Below are positions 32,241 through 43,319 of a stretch of DNA of 64,000 nt, in pieces. The position numbers and the translations under genes are program-made. The DNA lies in contig CM077676.1 in NCBI GenBank assembly GCA_039707655.1, forward strand, positions 457,240,379-457,304,378. Direction: 5' to 3'. Within the stretch, counting starts at the first letter, position 1, and every line of letters begins with the position of its first letter. This DNA is from Elymus sibiricus. Taxonomy: Eukaryota; Streptophyta; Magnoliopsida; Poales; Poaceae. The notes under the pieces are model-generated. The model made no database searches, had not been told where the DNA came from, and saw only the letters and a list, made by a program, of their open reading frames with translations.

Positions 32241-35200
32241 ATGGCTCGCGCAGTAGCACCCCTGAATTTTAATGCGTTCCTAGAGAAAGCTAAGTTGAAA
32301 GATGATGGAAGTAACTTTGTGGACTGGGCCCGTAATCTAAGGATTATCCTTACGGCTTCCCAGAAGGCTTATGTCCTTGATGCACCGCTTGGTGATCCAC
32401 CCGCTCCAGTTGAGTCTCTAGACGTTGTGAACGCCTGGCAGGCTCGTTCTGATGATTACTCAATAGTTCAATGTGCAATGTTGTATGGCTTAGAACCGGG
32501 ACTTCAAAGACGTTTTGAACGTCATGGAGCATATGAGATGTTCCAGGAGTTGAAGTTTATCTTTCAGAAGAATGCCCGGATCGAGAGATATGAGATCTCC
32601 GATAAGTTCTATGCTTGCAAGATGGAGGAGAACGGGTCTATCAGTGATCACGTGCTCAGAATGTCTGGGTACTCCACCCGTCTGGCTGAGTTAGGGATGC
32701 CCCTTCCGCCAGAGGCTATCACTGACAGAGTTCTTCAATCATTGCCACCTAGCTACAAGAGCTTCGTGTTGAACTATAACATGCACGGGATGAACAAGTC
32801 AGTCGCCGAGCTGTTTGCGATGCTGAAAGCCGCTGAGTCTGAAATTCAGAAGGAGCATCAAGTGTTGATGGTCAATAAAACCACTAGTTTCAAGAAAAAT
32901 GGCAAGGGTAAGAAGGGTAACTCCAAGCAGAGTGGCAAAGCAGTTGCTCCTCTCGTGAAGAAACCCAAGGCTGGACCCAAACCAGAAACTGTGTGTTTTC
33001 ATTGCAAGGGAACTGGACACTGGAAGCGGAATTGCCCCAAGTATTTGGCTGACAAGAAGGCGGCCAACAACAAACAAGGTATATATGATATACATGTTAT
33101 TGATGTGTACCTTACCAACTCTCGTTGTAGTGCCTGGGTATTTGATACCGGTGCGGTTGCTCATATTTGCAACTCAAAACAGGAACTGCGGAATAGACGG
33201 AGGCTGGCAAAGGACGAAGTGACGATGCGCGTGGGAAATGGTTCCAAGGTTGATGTGATCGCCGTCGGCACGCTCGCTCTTCAATTACCGTCGGGATTAG
33301 TGATGAACCTAAATAAGTGTTATTTGGTGCCTGCGTTAAGCATGAACATTATATCTGGATCTTGTTTATTGCGAGACGGTTACTCATTTAAATCAGAGAA
33401 TAATGGTTGTTCTATTTATATGAGTAATATCTTTTATGGTCATGCACCCGATGTGAGGGGTTTATTCTTATTGAATCTCGATAGTAATGATACACATGTT
33501 CATAACATTGATGCCAAAAGATGTAGAATTGATAATGATAATACCACTTTCTTGTGGCACTGCCGTTTAGGTCATATTGGCGTAAAACGCATGAAGAAGC
33601 TCCATGCTGATGGACTTTTGGAGTCACTTGATTTTGAATCACTTGACACATGTGAGCCATGCCTCATGGGCAAGATGACTAAAACGCCGTTCTCTGGAAT
33701 AATGGAACGGGCAAGTGACTTATTGGAAATCATACATACTGATGTGTGCGGTCCGATGAGTATTGAGGCGCGCGGTGGTTATCGTTACTTTCTCACCTTC
33801 ACTGATGACTTAAGTAGATATGGGTATATTTACTTAATGAAACACAAGTCTGAAACATTTGAAAAGTTCAAACAATTTCAGAGTGAAGTTGAGAATCATC
33901 GTAACAAGAAGATTAAATTCCTACGATCTGATCGAGGAGGAGAATATCTGAGTTATGAGTTTGGCAGTCACTTAAAACAGTGTGGAATTGTTTCACAATT
34001 GACACCGCCTGGAACACCACAGCGTAATGGTGTGTCCGAACGTCGTAATCGAACCTTATTGGATATGGTGCGATCTATGATGTCTCTTGCCGATTTGCCA
34101 CTATCATTTTGGGGTTATGCATTAGAGACAGCTGCATTCACTTTAAATAGGGCACCATCGAAATCCGTTGAGACGACGCCATATGAACTTTGGTTTGGCA
34201 AGAAGCCAAAACTGTCGTTTCTTAAAGTTTGGGGATGTGATGCTTATGTCAAAAAGCTTCAGCCTGAAAAGCTGGAACCCAAAGCGGAGAAATGCGTCTT
34301 CATAGGATACCCAAAAGAGACAATTGGGTATACCTTCTACCTCAGATCCGAGGGCAAAGTGTTTGTCGCTAAAAACGGAACATTTCTTGAGAAAGAGTTT
34401 CTCTCGAAAGAATTGAGTGGGAGGAAGATAGAACTTGATGAGGTTGTTGAACCTTTACTTCAACCTGAGAGTAGCGCAGCGCAGAAAGTTGTTTCTGTGG
34501 AGCCTACATTAGCTGAAGAGGAAGTTAATGATGATGATCATGAAGCTTTGGATCAAGTTGCTATCGAACCTCGTAGGTCGACAAGGACGCGTACTACTCC
34601 TGAGTGGTACGGCAACCCTGTCTTAAAAATCGTGTTGTTAGACAACGATGAACCTACGAGCTATGAAGAAGCGATGATGGGCCCGGATTCCGAGAAGTGG
34701 TTAGAGGCCATGAAATCCGAGATGGGATCCATGTATGAAAACAAAGTATGGACTTTGGAAGTATTACCTGAAGGGCGTAAGGCCATTCAGAACAAATGGA
34801 TCTTTAAGAGGAAGACGGACGCGGACGGTAATGTCACCGTCTATAAAGCTCGACTTGTGGCAAAGGGTTTTTCACAAGTTCAAGGAGTTGACTACGATGA
34901 GACCTTCTCACCCGTAGCGATGCTTAAGTCCGTCAGAATCATGTTAGCAATAGCTGCCTTTTTCGATTATGAAATTTGGCAGATGGATGTCAAAACAGCG
35001 TTCCTTAACGGTTACCTTAAGGAAGAGTTGTATATGATGCAACCAGAAGGTTTTGTCGATCCAGAGAATGCTGACAAAGTTTGCAAACTCCAGCGATCCA
35101 TTTATGGACTGGTGCAAGCATCTCGGAGTTGGAATCTTCGTTTTGATGAGGTGATCAAAGCGTTCGAGTTTATACAAGTTTACGGAGAAGCTTGTATTTA

Positions 35201-36224
35201 CAAGAAAGTGAGTGGGAGCTCTATAGCGTTTCTAATATTATATGTGGATGACATATTGCTGATTGGAAACAATATAGAAATGCTGGAAAGCGTAAAGGAA
35301 TATTTGAACAAGAGTTTTTCAATGAAGGACCTAGGAGAAGCTGCTTTCATATTAGGCATCAAGATCTATAGAGATAGATCAAGACGTTTAATAGGACTTT
35401 CACAAAGCACATACCTTGATAAGATTTTGAAGAAGTTCAAAATGGATCAGTCCAAGAAGGGGTTCTTGCCTGTTTTGCAAGGTGTGAAGTTGAGTAAGAC
35501 TCAATGCCCAGTGACTGCAGAAGATAGAGAAAAGATGAGTGTCATCCCCTATGCTTCAGCCATAGGCTCTATCATGTATGCAATGCTGTGCACAAGACCC
35601 GATGTCAGCCTTGCCATAAGTATGGTCGGAAGGTTTCAAAGTGATCCAGGAATGGAACACTGGACGGCGGTCAAGAATATCCTGAAGTACCTGAAAAGGA
35701 CTAAGGACATGTTTCTCGTTTATGGAGGTGATCAAGAGCTCGTCGTAAAGGGTTACGTCGATGCAAGCTTTGACACTGATCCGGATGACTCTAAGTCGCA
35801 AACCGGATACGTATTTATTCTTAATGGGGGTGCGGTTAGCTGGTGCAGTTCCAAGCAAAGCGTGGTAGCTGATTCTACATGCGAAGCGGAGTACATCGCT
35901 GCCTCGGAGGCGGCGAAGGAAGGTGTCTGGATGAAGGAGTTCATGACAGATCTTGGAGTAGTGCCTAGTGCGCTTAACCCAATGACTCTGTTTTGTGATA
36001 ATACTGGTGCCATTGCTCTAGCCAAGGAACCAAGATTTCACAAGAGGACCAGACACATAAAACGACGTTTCAATTCCATCCGCGATTACATCAAGGAGGA
36101 CGACATAAATATTTGCAAAGTACACACGGATCTAAATGTTGCAGATCCGATGACTAAACCTCTTCCAAGGGCTAAACATGAACAACACCAGAACTGCATG
36201 GGTGTTCGATTCATTACAATGTAA
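32241..36224 (+). CDS. Copia gag-pol polyprotein, 1327 aa, intact
   Basis: One uninterrupted ORF starting MARAVAPLNFNAFLEKAKLK. Domains in order: capsid-like gag (about 1-230); a basic stretch; CCHC zinc knuckle at residues 252-265 (CFHCKGTGHWKRNC); aspartic protease with DTG at 302 (VFDTGAVAHIC); GAG pre-integrase (WHCRLGHIGVKRM, about 438); integrase with D501, D564, E600 (DD35E); a variable linker; RT with YVDD at 1001-1004; RNase H from about 1171 (YVDASF, TCEAEYIAAS) ending at residue 1327. The order PR-IN-RT-RH is that of Copia. All catalytic residues I can check are present. The product packages and copies element RNA in cytoplasmic virus-like particles and integrates the cDNA in the nucleus. 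Gag and pol share one frame, so the gag:pol ratio must be set by another means. The start fits the beginning of conserved gag and matches Copia 2. Confidence 0.95.
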   Translation: MARAVAPLNFNAFLEKAKLKDDGSNFVDWARNLRIILTASQKAYVLDAPLGDPPAPVESLDVVNAWQARSDDYSIVQCAMLYGLEPGLQRRFERHGAYEMFQELKFIFQKNARIERYEISDKFYACKMEENGSISDHVLRMSGYSTRLAELGMPLPPEAITDRVLQSLPPSYKSFVLNYNMHGMNKSVAELFAMLKAAESEIQKEHQVLMVNKTTSFKKNGKGKKGNSKQSGKAVAPLVKKPKAGPKPETVCFHCKGTGHWKRNCPKYLADKKAANNKQGIYDIHVIDVYLTNSRCSAWVFDTGAVAHICNSKQELRNRRRLAKDEVTMRVGNGSKVDVIAVGTLALQLPSGLVMNLNKCYLVPALSMNIISGSCLLRDGYSFKSENNGCSIYMSNIFYGHAPDVRGLFLLNLDSNDTHVHNIDAKRCRIDNDNTTFLWHCRLGHIGVKRMKKLHADGLLESLDFESLDTCEPCLMGKMTKTPFSGIMERASDLLEIIHTDVCGPMSIEARGGYRYFLTFTDDLSRYGYIYLMKHKSETFEKFKQFQSEVENHRNKKIKFLRSDRGGEYLSYEFGSHLKQCGIVSQLTPPGTPQRNGVSERRNRTLLDMVRSMMSLADLPLSFWGYALETAAFTLNRAPSKSVETTPYELWFGKKPKLSFLKVWGCDAYVKKLQPEKLEPKAEKCVFIGYPKETIGYTFYLRSEGKVFVAKNGTFLEKEFLSKELSGRKIELDEVVEPLLQPESSAAQKVVSVEPTLAEEEVNDDDHEALDQVAIEPRRSTRTRTTPEWYGNPVLKIVLLDNDEPTSYEEAMMGPDSEKWLEAMKSEMGSMYENKVWTLEVLPEGRKAIQNKWIFKRKTDADGNVTVYKARLVAKGFSQVQGVDYDETFSPVAMLKSVRIMLAIAAFFDYEIWQMDVKTAFLNGYLKEELYMMQPEGFVDPENADKVCKLQRSIYGLVQASRSWNLRFDEVIKAFEFIQVYGEACIYKKVSGSSIAFLILYVDDILLIGNNIEMLESVKEYLNKSFSMKDLGEAAFILGIKIYRDRSRRLIGLSQSTYLDKILKKFKMDQSKKGFLPVLQGVKLSKTQCPVTAEDREKMSVIPYASAIGSIMYAMLCTRPDVSLAISMVGRFQSDPGMEHWTAVKNILKYLKRTKDMFLVYGGDQELVVKGYVDASFDTDPDDSKSQTGYVFILNGGAVSWCSSKQSVVADSTCEAEYIAASEAAKEGVWMKEFMTDLGVVPSALNPMTLFCDNTGAIALAKEPRFHKRTRHIKRRFNSIRDYIKEDDINICKVHTDLNVADPMTKPLPRAKHEQHQNCMGVRFITM

Positions 36225-36261
36225 ATCACATAGTGATGTGAACTAGATTATTGACTCTAGT

Positions 36262-36274
36262 GCAAGTGGGAGAC
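36262..36274 (+). other. Polypurine tract of Copia 1
   Basis: 'gcaagtgggagac' lies immediately before the 3' LTR at 36275 and would prime plus-strand DNA synthesis. The decayed copy has the closely similar 'gcaagtgggagtc' at 26718-26730. Confidence 0.7.
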
Positions 36275-38137
36275 TGTTGGAAATATGCCCTAGAGGCAAT
36301 AATAAATTGGTTATTATTATATTTCCTTGTTCATGATAATCGTTTATTATCCATGCTATAATTGTATTGATTGGAAACTCAAATACATGTGTGGGTACAT
36401 AGACAACACTGTGTCCCTAGTAAGCCTCTAGTTGACTAGCTCGTTGATCAAAGATGGTTAAGGTTTCCTAGCCATTGACATGAGATGTCATTTGATAACG
36501 GGATCACATCATTAGGAGAATGATGTGATGGACAAGACCCAAACTGTAAACGTAGCATTTGATCGTGTCAGTTTATTGCTATTGTTTTCTGCATGTCAAG
36601 TATCTGTTCCTTTGACCATGAGATCATGCAACTCACTAACACCGGAGGAATACCTTGTGTGTATCAAACGTCGCAACGTAACTGGGTGACTATAAAGGTG
36701 CTCTACAGGTATCTCCGAGGGTGTCTGTTGGGTTGGCATGGATCAAGACTGGGATTTGTTACTCCGTATGACGGAGAGGTATCTCAGGGCCCACTCGGTA
36801 ATACAACATCACAATGAGCCTTGCAAGCAATGTGACTAAAGTGTTAGCCACGAGATCTTGTATTACGGAACGAGTAAAGAGACTTGCCGGTAACGAGATT
36901 GAACTAGGTATAGTGATACCGACGATCGAATCTCGGGCAAGTAACATACCGAAGAACAAAGGGAACAGCATACGGGATTAACTGAATCCTTGACATAGAG
37001 GTTCGACCGATAAAGATCTTCGTAGAATATGTAGGAGCCAATATGGGCATCCAGGTCCCGCTATTGGTTATTGGCCGTAGAGGTGTCTCGGTCATGTCTA
37101 CATAGTTCTCGAACCCGCAGGGTCTACACACTTAACGTTTGGTGACGATTAGTATAATTGAGTTATTATGTTGGTGACCGAAAGTTGTTCGGAGTCCCGG
37201 ATAAGATCCCGGACATGACGAGGATCTCCGGAAGAGTCCGGAGGTAAAGATTGATATATGTGATAATAGTGTTTCGATCTCCGGAAGAGTTCCAGAGTTC
37301 ACCGGAATGGGTTCCGGATGTTTGCCGAAGTGTTCGGGTGCAGCAACACTTTATATGGGCCAAAGGGATAAAGCCCACAAGGTATTGGAAAGTGCAAAAG
37401 GTAGTTTTGCTGCCGCGTAAGCGGTACTACCGCTTGGTGAAGCGGTACTACCGCCCGAGCGGTACTACCGCTTGTGTGAAGCGGTACTACCGCCCAAGCG
37501 GTACTACCGCTTGTGTGAAGCGGTACTACCGCTTGTGCGCGGCTGTGCACGGTTCGGCAGGGATCCGAGTTGGACTCTTTCCCTGCGGGCCAAACCGACC
37601 TTGTGCGGGCAAAACCGACCTGGAGGAGGCTTTTACTCCAAGTTTAGACCCCAAGGCTCAACATATAAATAGAGGGGCAGGGCTAGCACACGGGACACAT
37701 CAGGATTTCCCAAGCCGTGTGCCGGCAACCCTAGCCCTCTAGTTCCTCCGTCATAATCTCCGTAGTGCTTGGCGAAGCCCTGCAGAGATTGTTCCTCACC
37801 ACCATCACCACGCCGTCGTGCTGCTGGAACTCAACCACTACTTCACCATCGCTCGCTGGATCGAGGAGGTGAAGGCGTCATCAAGCCGTACGTGTGTTGA
37901 ACGCGGAGGTGCCGTCCGTTCGGCACTAGATCGGAAGGATCGTGATTGGATCGCGGGACGCTCGGCGATTTGGATCGCGAAGACGTTCGACTACATCAAC
38001 CGCGTTTATTAACGCTTCCGCTTAGCGATCTACAAGGGTATGTAGATTCACTCTCCCTCTCGTAGATGCTCATCACCATGGATAGATCTTATGTGTGCGT
38101 AGGAAAATTTTTGTTTCCCATGCAACGTTCCCCAACA
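36275..38137 (+). repeat. 3' LTR of Copia 1
   Basis: 1863 bp, with two substitutions relative to the 5' LTR and no indels seen. It is followed by the CATGA duplication at 38138-38142. It carries the TATA box at 37664-37671. Confidence 0.95.
37421..37532 (+). repeat. U3 palindrome array in the 3' LTR of Copia 1
   Basis: Six copies of GCGGTACTACCGC, identical in spacing to the array at 30248-30359. Confidence 0.9.
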
Positions 38138-38193
38138 CATGATTACCACAGTAGCTTAATCATGTGAACACAAAAAAAACAGTAGGGGTAAAT

Positions 38194-38211
38194 GTTGGGT
38201 TGTCTCCCAAC
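38194..38211 (-). other. Stem-loop after the Gypsy A ORF
   Basis: On the minus strand AAGCGCTT is followed by GTTGGG-AGACAA-CCCAAC: a perfect 6-bp stem with a 6-base loop, starting 43 bases after the ORF stop at 38254. A second, different Gypsy family has the same design at 55163-55180 with two compensated base-pair changes. Function unknown. Confidence 0.6.
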
Positions 38212-38253
38212 AAGCGCTTTTCTTTAATGCCTTTTTAGCTAGGCATGATGATT

Positions 38254-40051
38254 TCAACGATGCTCGCATAAAAAGAATTGAAACATAACGGGAGCATCAT
38301 GAAGCATATGACTAGCACATTTAAGCCTAACCCACTTCCTATGCATGGGGATTTTGTGAGCAAACAATTTATGGGAGCAAGAATCAACTAGCATAGGAAG
38401 GCAAAACAAGCATAACTTCAAAACTTTCAACACATAGAGAGGAAACTTGATATTATTGGGATATGTAAAAGCATATGATCCTCTCTCATAATAATTTTCA
38501 GTAGCATCATGAATGAATTCAAAAATATAGCTATCACATAAAGCATTCTTTTCATGATCTACGACCATAGAATTTTTAATACTCTCCACATAAGCAAACT
38601 TGTTCTCATTCATAATAGTGGGAGCATCGTATGAAACTCGAATACTATAAATTGTTTCCACATTAAAAGAGTGATGTTCAGTAAAAGGATTTTCATAATT
38701 ATAAAAGTATTATAATAATAATCATCACTATTTTTCATAGCATAAGTATCGTCACAATAATCATCATAGATAGGAGGCATGTCATTATCGTAATAAATTT
38801 GCTCATCAAAAGTAGGGGGAATAAAAAGATCATTTTCATTAAGCATAGCATCCCCAAGCTTAGGGCAAACATTATTTGCAGCAAATAAATTCTCAAACAT
38901 ATCATTCCAATCAAACATACCATCCCCAATCTTGTTGGTATGCATATCATTAGCATTTTCACTATTATCATCAATAGTATGAATAGCACTAAGAGTATAA
39001 CAATTATTATCATATTCCTCCAAGTTGGGGCCATAAAGATTTTCAAGATCATAAGAAGTATCATTATCTTCCCAATCATAATCATCACAACAAGCAATAG
39101 GCATAACAAAATCATCATCAAGTGTATCATCTTCCACAATTATTTTTGATTCATTCTCATGAGGTACAACAATAATAGGAGCAACATTATTTGGGAGAGA
39201 TACCTCTTTACCTCTACTTTTCCTTCTTTTCTTTTTCTTTACAACATTATGTGTGGGTTTATTTAATTCTTCCGAGCTTCTTATTGAAGAGATTGGTTGG
39301 ATAGGAAGCTCCTCCTCGTTACCTATTTCATCATGAGAGAAAATAGGAGGGAAAGGGGGAATCTTTACCCTTCCATTAGTATTTCTTTTATATTCTATTT
39401 GTTTTCCCGTTTTTCTATAGTTGGCTATATAAGCATTGTCATTGCAATTTACCACACAAAACATATAGATTTACTCTAAATTATTTTCAATGTCTTTTGT
39501 GAGAATGAATACTTTAAACCAACTATTTTTATGTGTCAATTCTTCACACCCCAAAAATAAACAAAGTTCATTATAAAGTTCAAGGGTGATTAAGTTATTG
39601 CAATATTTGGACATGATTCGATCATGAAAAAGCATGCATTGAAAATTAAGATGACCAACCTTATTGCAAAGTTCACAAGTAATAGGATAAAGAGAACATA
39701 ATTTTGCAGCAAATTCATAATCACTTTGAGCAAAAAATTGGTTCTATCATGTTTATGCTTCTTACAAAATCTATCATCCGTATAAGGCATGTCTTCACAA
39801 ACTTTATGCACTCCACAAAAATTGACATGCTTATAAGGAACATTTTTGTCATGACTAGTGCAATCATCTTTAGTATTTTGGATATTCATAGAATTCATAC
39901 TAACAACATTGCAATCATGCTCATCATTCAAAGATTTTATGCCAAACATTTTATTGAATTCTTCTTCTATCAATTGAGCACAATTTTCCGCTCCATCATT
40001 TTCAAGAAAAACATTATAAAGACGAATAATATGAGGCAACCTCAATTCCAT
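38254..40051 (-). pseudogene. Gypsy A two-part ORF: CCHC knuckle protein and acidic protein
   Basis: Part A starts at 40051 (MELRLPHIIRLYNVFLENDG) and contains clustered Cys/His. After one lost base near 39740 it goes on to CELCNKVGHLNFQC, a CX2CX4HX4C zinc knuckle as in gag nucleocapsids, ending at TAA (39471-39473). Part B starts with ATG at 39464 in the same frame, two codons after that stop, and is very rich in Asp/Asn, with a basic patch KKKKRRKSRGK. It needs one base restored near 38690 and ends at 38254 (about 400 aa). It has no protease, RT or integrase motifs. The knuckle points to an RNA-binding gag role for part A; part B is unrecognised. The single TAA between the parts may be a mutation or a readthrough site. 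Confidence 0.5.
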
Positions 40052-40146
40052 TTTTTTATAGTTTTCTTTTATAAACCAAACTAGTGATAAAACAAGAAAC
40101 TAAAAGATTCAATTGCAAGATCTAAAGATATACCTTCAAGCACTCA

Positions 40147-40166
40147 CCTCCCCGGCAACGGCGCCA
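40147..40166 (-). other. Primer binding site of Gypsy A
   Basis: On the minus strand TGGCGCCGTTGCCGGGGAGG lies 10 bases inside the 5' LTR. TGGCGCCGTTGCCGGGG is the classical PBS of Athila/Tat-type plant Gypsy elements (tRNA-Asp type). This fixes the element's orientation. Confidence 0.8.
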
Positions 40167-40176
40167 GAAAAGAGCT

Positions 40177-41826
40177 TGTTGTCTATGACACGACTTATTC
40201 TTGTAGACTCGTGTTGGGCCTCCAAGTGCAGAGTTTTGTAGGACAGTAGCAATTTTCCCTCAAGTGGATGACCTAAGGTTTATCAATCCGTGGGAGGCGT
40301 AGGATGAAGATGGTCTCTCTCAAACAACCCTGCAACACACCCAATACAATGGCAAATTGTATAGGTGCACTAGTTCGGCGAAGAGATGGTGATACAAGTG
40401 TAGTATGGATAGTAGAAATAGGTTTTTGTAATCTAAAAATTAAAAAACAGCAAGGTAGCAAGTGATAAAATGGAGCACAAACGGTATTGCAATGCTTAGA
40501 AACAAGTCCTAGGGCTCATACTTTCACTAGTGCAATCTCTCAATAGTGCTAACATAGTTGAATCATCTAACAATCCCTCAACGTGCGATAAAGAATCACT
40601 ACAAAGTTCTTATCAAGCGGAGAACATAAGATGAAATTGTTTGTAGGGTACGAAACCACCTCAAAGTTATCCTTTCCGATCAATCTATTGAGCTATTCCT
40701 ATATGTGTCACAAACAGCCCTAGAGTTCGTACTAAAATAACACCATATGATACACATCAACCAACTCTAATGTCACCTAGATACTCCAATGTCACCACAA
40801 GTATCCGTGAGTTGATTATACGATATGCATCAAACAACTTTAGATTCATAATATTCAATCCAACACAAAGAACTTCAAAGAGTGCCCCAAGATTTCTACC
40901 GGAGAAAGTAGGACGAAAACGTGCATCAACCCCTATGCATATATTACCCCAATGTCACCTCGGGAATCCGCGAGTTGAGTGCCAAAACATACATCAAGTG
41001 AATCAATATAATACCCCATTGTCACCATGGGTATTCATATGGAAGACATACATCAAGTGTTCTCAAATCCATAAAAGTATTCAATCCGATAATAGTGAAA
41101 CCTCAAAGGTAAAAACTCAATTCATCATAACAAGATAGAGAGGGAGAAACACCATATGATCCAACTATATTAACAAAGCTCGCGATACATCAAGATCGTG
41201 CCAAATCAAGAACACGAGAGAGAGAGAGATCAAACACATATCTACTAGTACATACCCCCAGCCCCGAGGGTGAACTACTCCCTCCTCGTCATGGTGGCCG
41301 CCGGGATGATGAAGATGGCCTCCGGTGATGATTACCCCCTCCGGCAGGGTGCCGGAAAAGGGCTGTAGATGAGACCATGGAGGTACAGAGGCTTGCGGTG
41401 GCGTAGTCGAAGTTCTAGGGTTATTTCTGGGGGTTTTGGTATTTATAAGAATTTTTGGCGTTGGAATCACGCGAAGAAGGGCCACAGGGGGCCCACGAGG
41501 CACCAGGGCGCGCCTGGGGGGGTGGCGCACCTAGGTGGCTTGTGGGGCCCCTGTGGGTCTTCTGCTGTTCCCCCGAAGCTTACTGGGTCTGTTTCCTTCC
41601 AGAAAAAATCGTCAAAAAGTTTCACTGCATTTGGACTTCATTTGATATGGATTTTCTGGAAAACCAAAAACAAGCAGAAAACAGCAACTGGCACTGGGCA
41701 CTAGGTCAATATGTTAGTCCATGAAAATCATATAAAATCCATATAAAAGTGCACCAAAATCATACAAAACTATAATAAACATGGCATGAATACTTCATAA
41801 ATTATAGATACGTTGGAGACGTATCA
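40177..41826 (-). repeat. 5' LTR of Gypsy A, 1650 bp
   Basis: On the minus strand it begins TGATACGTCTCCAACGTATC and ends ...CATAGACAACA. A TATA box (TATAAATA, plus-strand 41440-41447) precedes the transcribed part. It aligns along its length with the LTR at 55996-57639, with many point changes, so the two are family members but not partners. Confidence 0.85.
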
Positions 41827-41831
41827 ATGGT

Positions 41832-43319
41832 CCCCATAAATCAGAATGAACATAATCAAGAATACCTTCAGTTGTAGAACCGAAGTGTTGAACTTCACCC
41901 TCTTGTGCTTGCCGAAGATACAATTCTCACAAAATTTCAATTTGCCAGTTTCATATCCCTCAAGAAGACCTCTCTTATTTAACTCTGCCAAACCAAGTTC
42001 ACTCATATGTCCAAGACGCATATGCCAAAGGTTAGCAACATCACAATCAGAATTCTTTGAAATAACTGGAGTAGCGTTACCTGAAATGGTAGAACCTCGA
42101 AGGTAATAAAGACCATTGGTCGAACTTAAGTCACCTTTCATCACAATAAGAGAACCTTTGGTGACTTTCAAAACGCTATCTCCACCTGAATATTTGTACC
42201 CCTTTGCATCAAGGGCACTAATAGAGATAAGATTTTTCTTCATCTTCGGAATATACTGAACATCTGTTAAAGTTCTGATCGTGCCATCAAACATCTTGAT
42301 TCGAACTTAACCTATGCCTTCAATCTTGCATGGTGAATTATCAAAACCTAAAACGGAACTAAGTAAACCAATCTCTATGCGGGCACATATGAAAAGTACA
42401 TACAGTGTCAAGTACCCACTCATCATTGGTCTCAGCACATCCAGCAATAACAACAAGAGCATCATCGGAACTATCATCACGAGCAACATTAGCAGAATTT
42501 TCACCTTGTTTGTTTCCTTTTGGTTTATATGTACCATTCCTCTTTTCTTTGTTCTGCAACTTGAAACATTCTGAGATGTCATGCCCGTCTCTCTTGCAAT
42601 ATCTACAATACTGTTTCTTGTCTCTGAATTGCGACCGACCCCTGTAGTCGTTTTTTACTTTTGCCTCTGTTTACAATATGTGAGTTCTTCTCCTTTGTCC
42701 TGCCACGAACAGATAATCCCTCGGCTTGGGATGAACTTGAACCATCATGAGGCACCATTAATTTCATCTTCTCCTTAGATTTCAAAGCTTCATAAACTTC
42801 ATTAAGCGTGAGAGTATCACGACTATATAATATGGTGTCTCTAAAATTGGTGTAAGAACTGGACAGTGAACATAATAACATTAAAGCCATATCTTCCTCG
42901 TCATACTTAACATCCATCGCAGCTTGATTGGATATGATCTCTTTAAATTCTGAAATATGATTCAAAACATTACCTCCCTCGGGTAACCTATGCAGGAATA
43001 TTTTTTTCTTCAGATGCATCTTACTGGTGAGATCTTTTGTCATTCAAATCCCTTCCAGCTTTAACCAAAGAGCGGCAGTAGTTTTCTCGCTCAAAACTTC
43101 CTGCAAAATATTATTATGCAAATGGAGTTGAATTTGTGACAAAGCCTTATGATCCCTTATTTTCTCCTCATCAGTCCAATCTTGAATTCTGTTCTTCCCA
43201 AAACTATCCAGTGCATTATCATAGTCGGCCTGTGCGAACAACGCCCGCATCTTGACTTGCCATAGGGTAAACCTTGTGTCACGGTCCAGCAGCGGAAGAT
43301 CGTACTTCATGGCAGCCAT
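41832..43319 (-). pseudogene. Copia B gag-protease-pre-integrase, degraded
   Basis: From ATG at 43319: gag MAAMKYDLPLLDRDTRFTLW, interrupted by TGA in place of a codon at about 43042; then TKDLTSKMHLKKKIFLHRLP; one extra base near 42650; a zinc knuckle (CRYCKRDGHDISEC) visible after correcting the frame; protease EWVLDTVCTFHMCPHRDWFT with DTV for the usual DTA/DTG; a TAG at about 42360; then pre-integrase (LWHMRLGHMSELGLAELNKR) and CENCIFGKHKRVKF. The first integrase residues appear just before the break at 41831. At least four lesions make it non-functional. It belongs to the Hopscotch/Tnt1-like group by protein wording, inferred from memory. Confidence 0.8.

Larger units (their letters stand above)
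29102..38137 (+). mobile_element. Complete Angela/BARE-like Copia retrotransposon, 9036 bp
   Basis: Both LTRs are 1863 bp (29102-30964, 36275-38137), begin TGTTGG and end CCAACA, and are flanked by CATGA (29097-29101 and 38138-38142). The internal part has a PBS, a leader of 1.3 kb, one uninterrupted gag-pol ORF and a PPT. I found two differences between the LTRs (position 29492 T versus 36665 C, and 29749 T versus 36922 C). With the commonly used 1.3e-8 substitutions/site/year this suggests insertion some 40,000 years ago. It appears fully coding-competent. Confidence 0.95.
38138..41826 (-). mobile_element. Sabrina-like Gypsy A, internal region (right part) and 5' LTR
   Basis: This continues from 29101 after the Copia. 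On the minus strand the order is LTR (41826-40177), a 10-base gap, the PBS (40166-40147), a two-part ORF (40051-38254), a stem-loop (38211-38194) and AT-rich DNA. No RT, integrase or RNase H is present, so the element could only move with proteins made elsewhere. The 5-bp duplication next to the LTR should be 'atggt' (41827-41831), but its partner is lost. Confidence 0.75.

Noticed and set aside
38735..39139. 134-aa minus ORF rich in Met/Leu/Ile, looking like a membrane protein
   Set aside because: Shadow frame of the Asp/Asn-rich ORF part B (GAT/AAT codons read one base off).
41215..41232. GA microsatellite (also at 57060-57074)
   Set aside because: Short, part of the Sabrina-like LTR sequence in both copies; nothing unusual.
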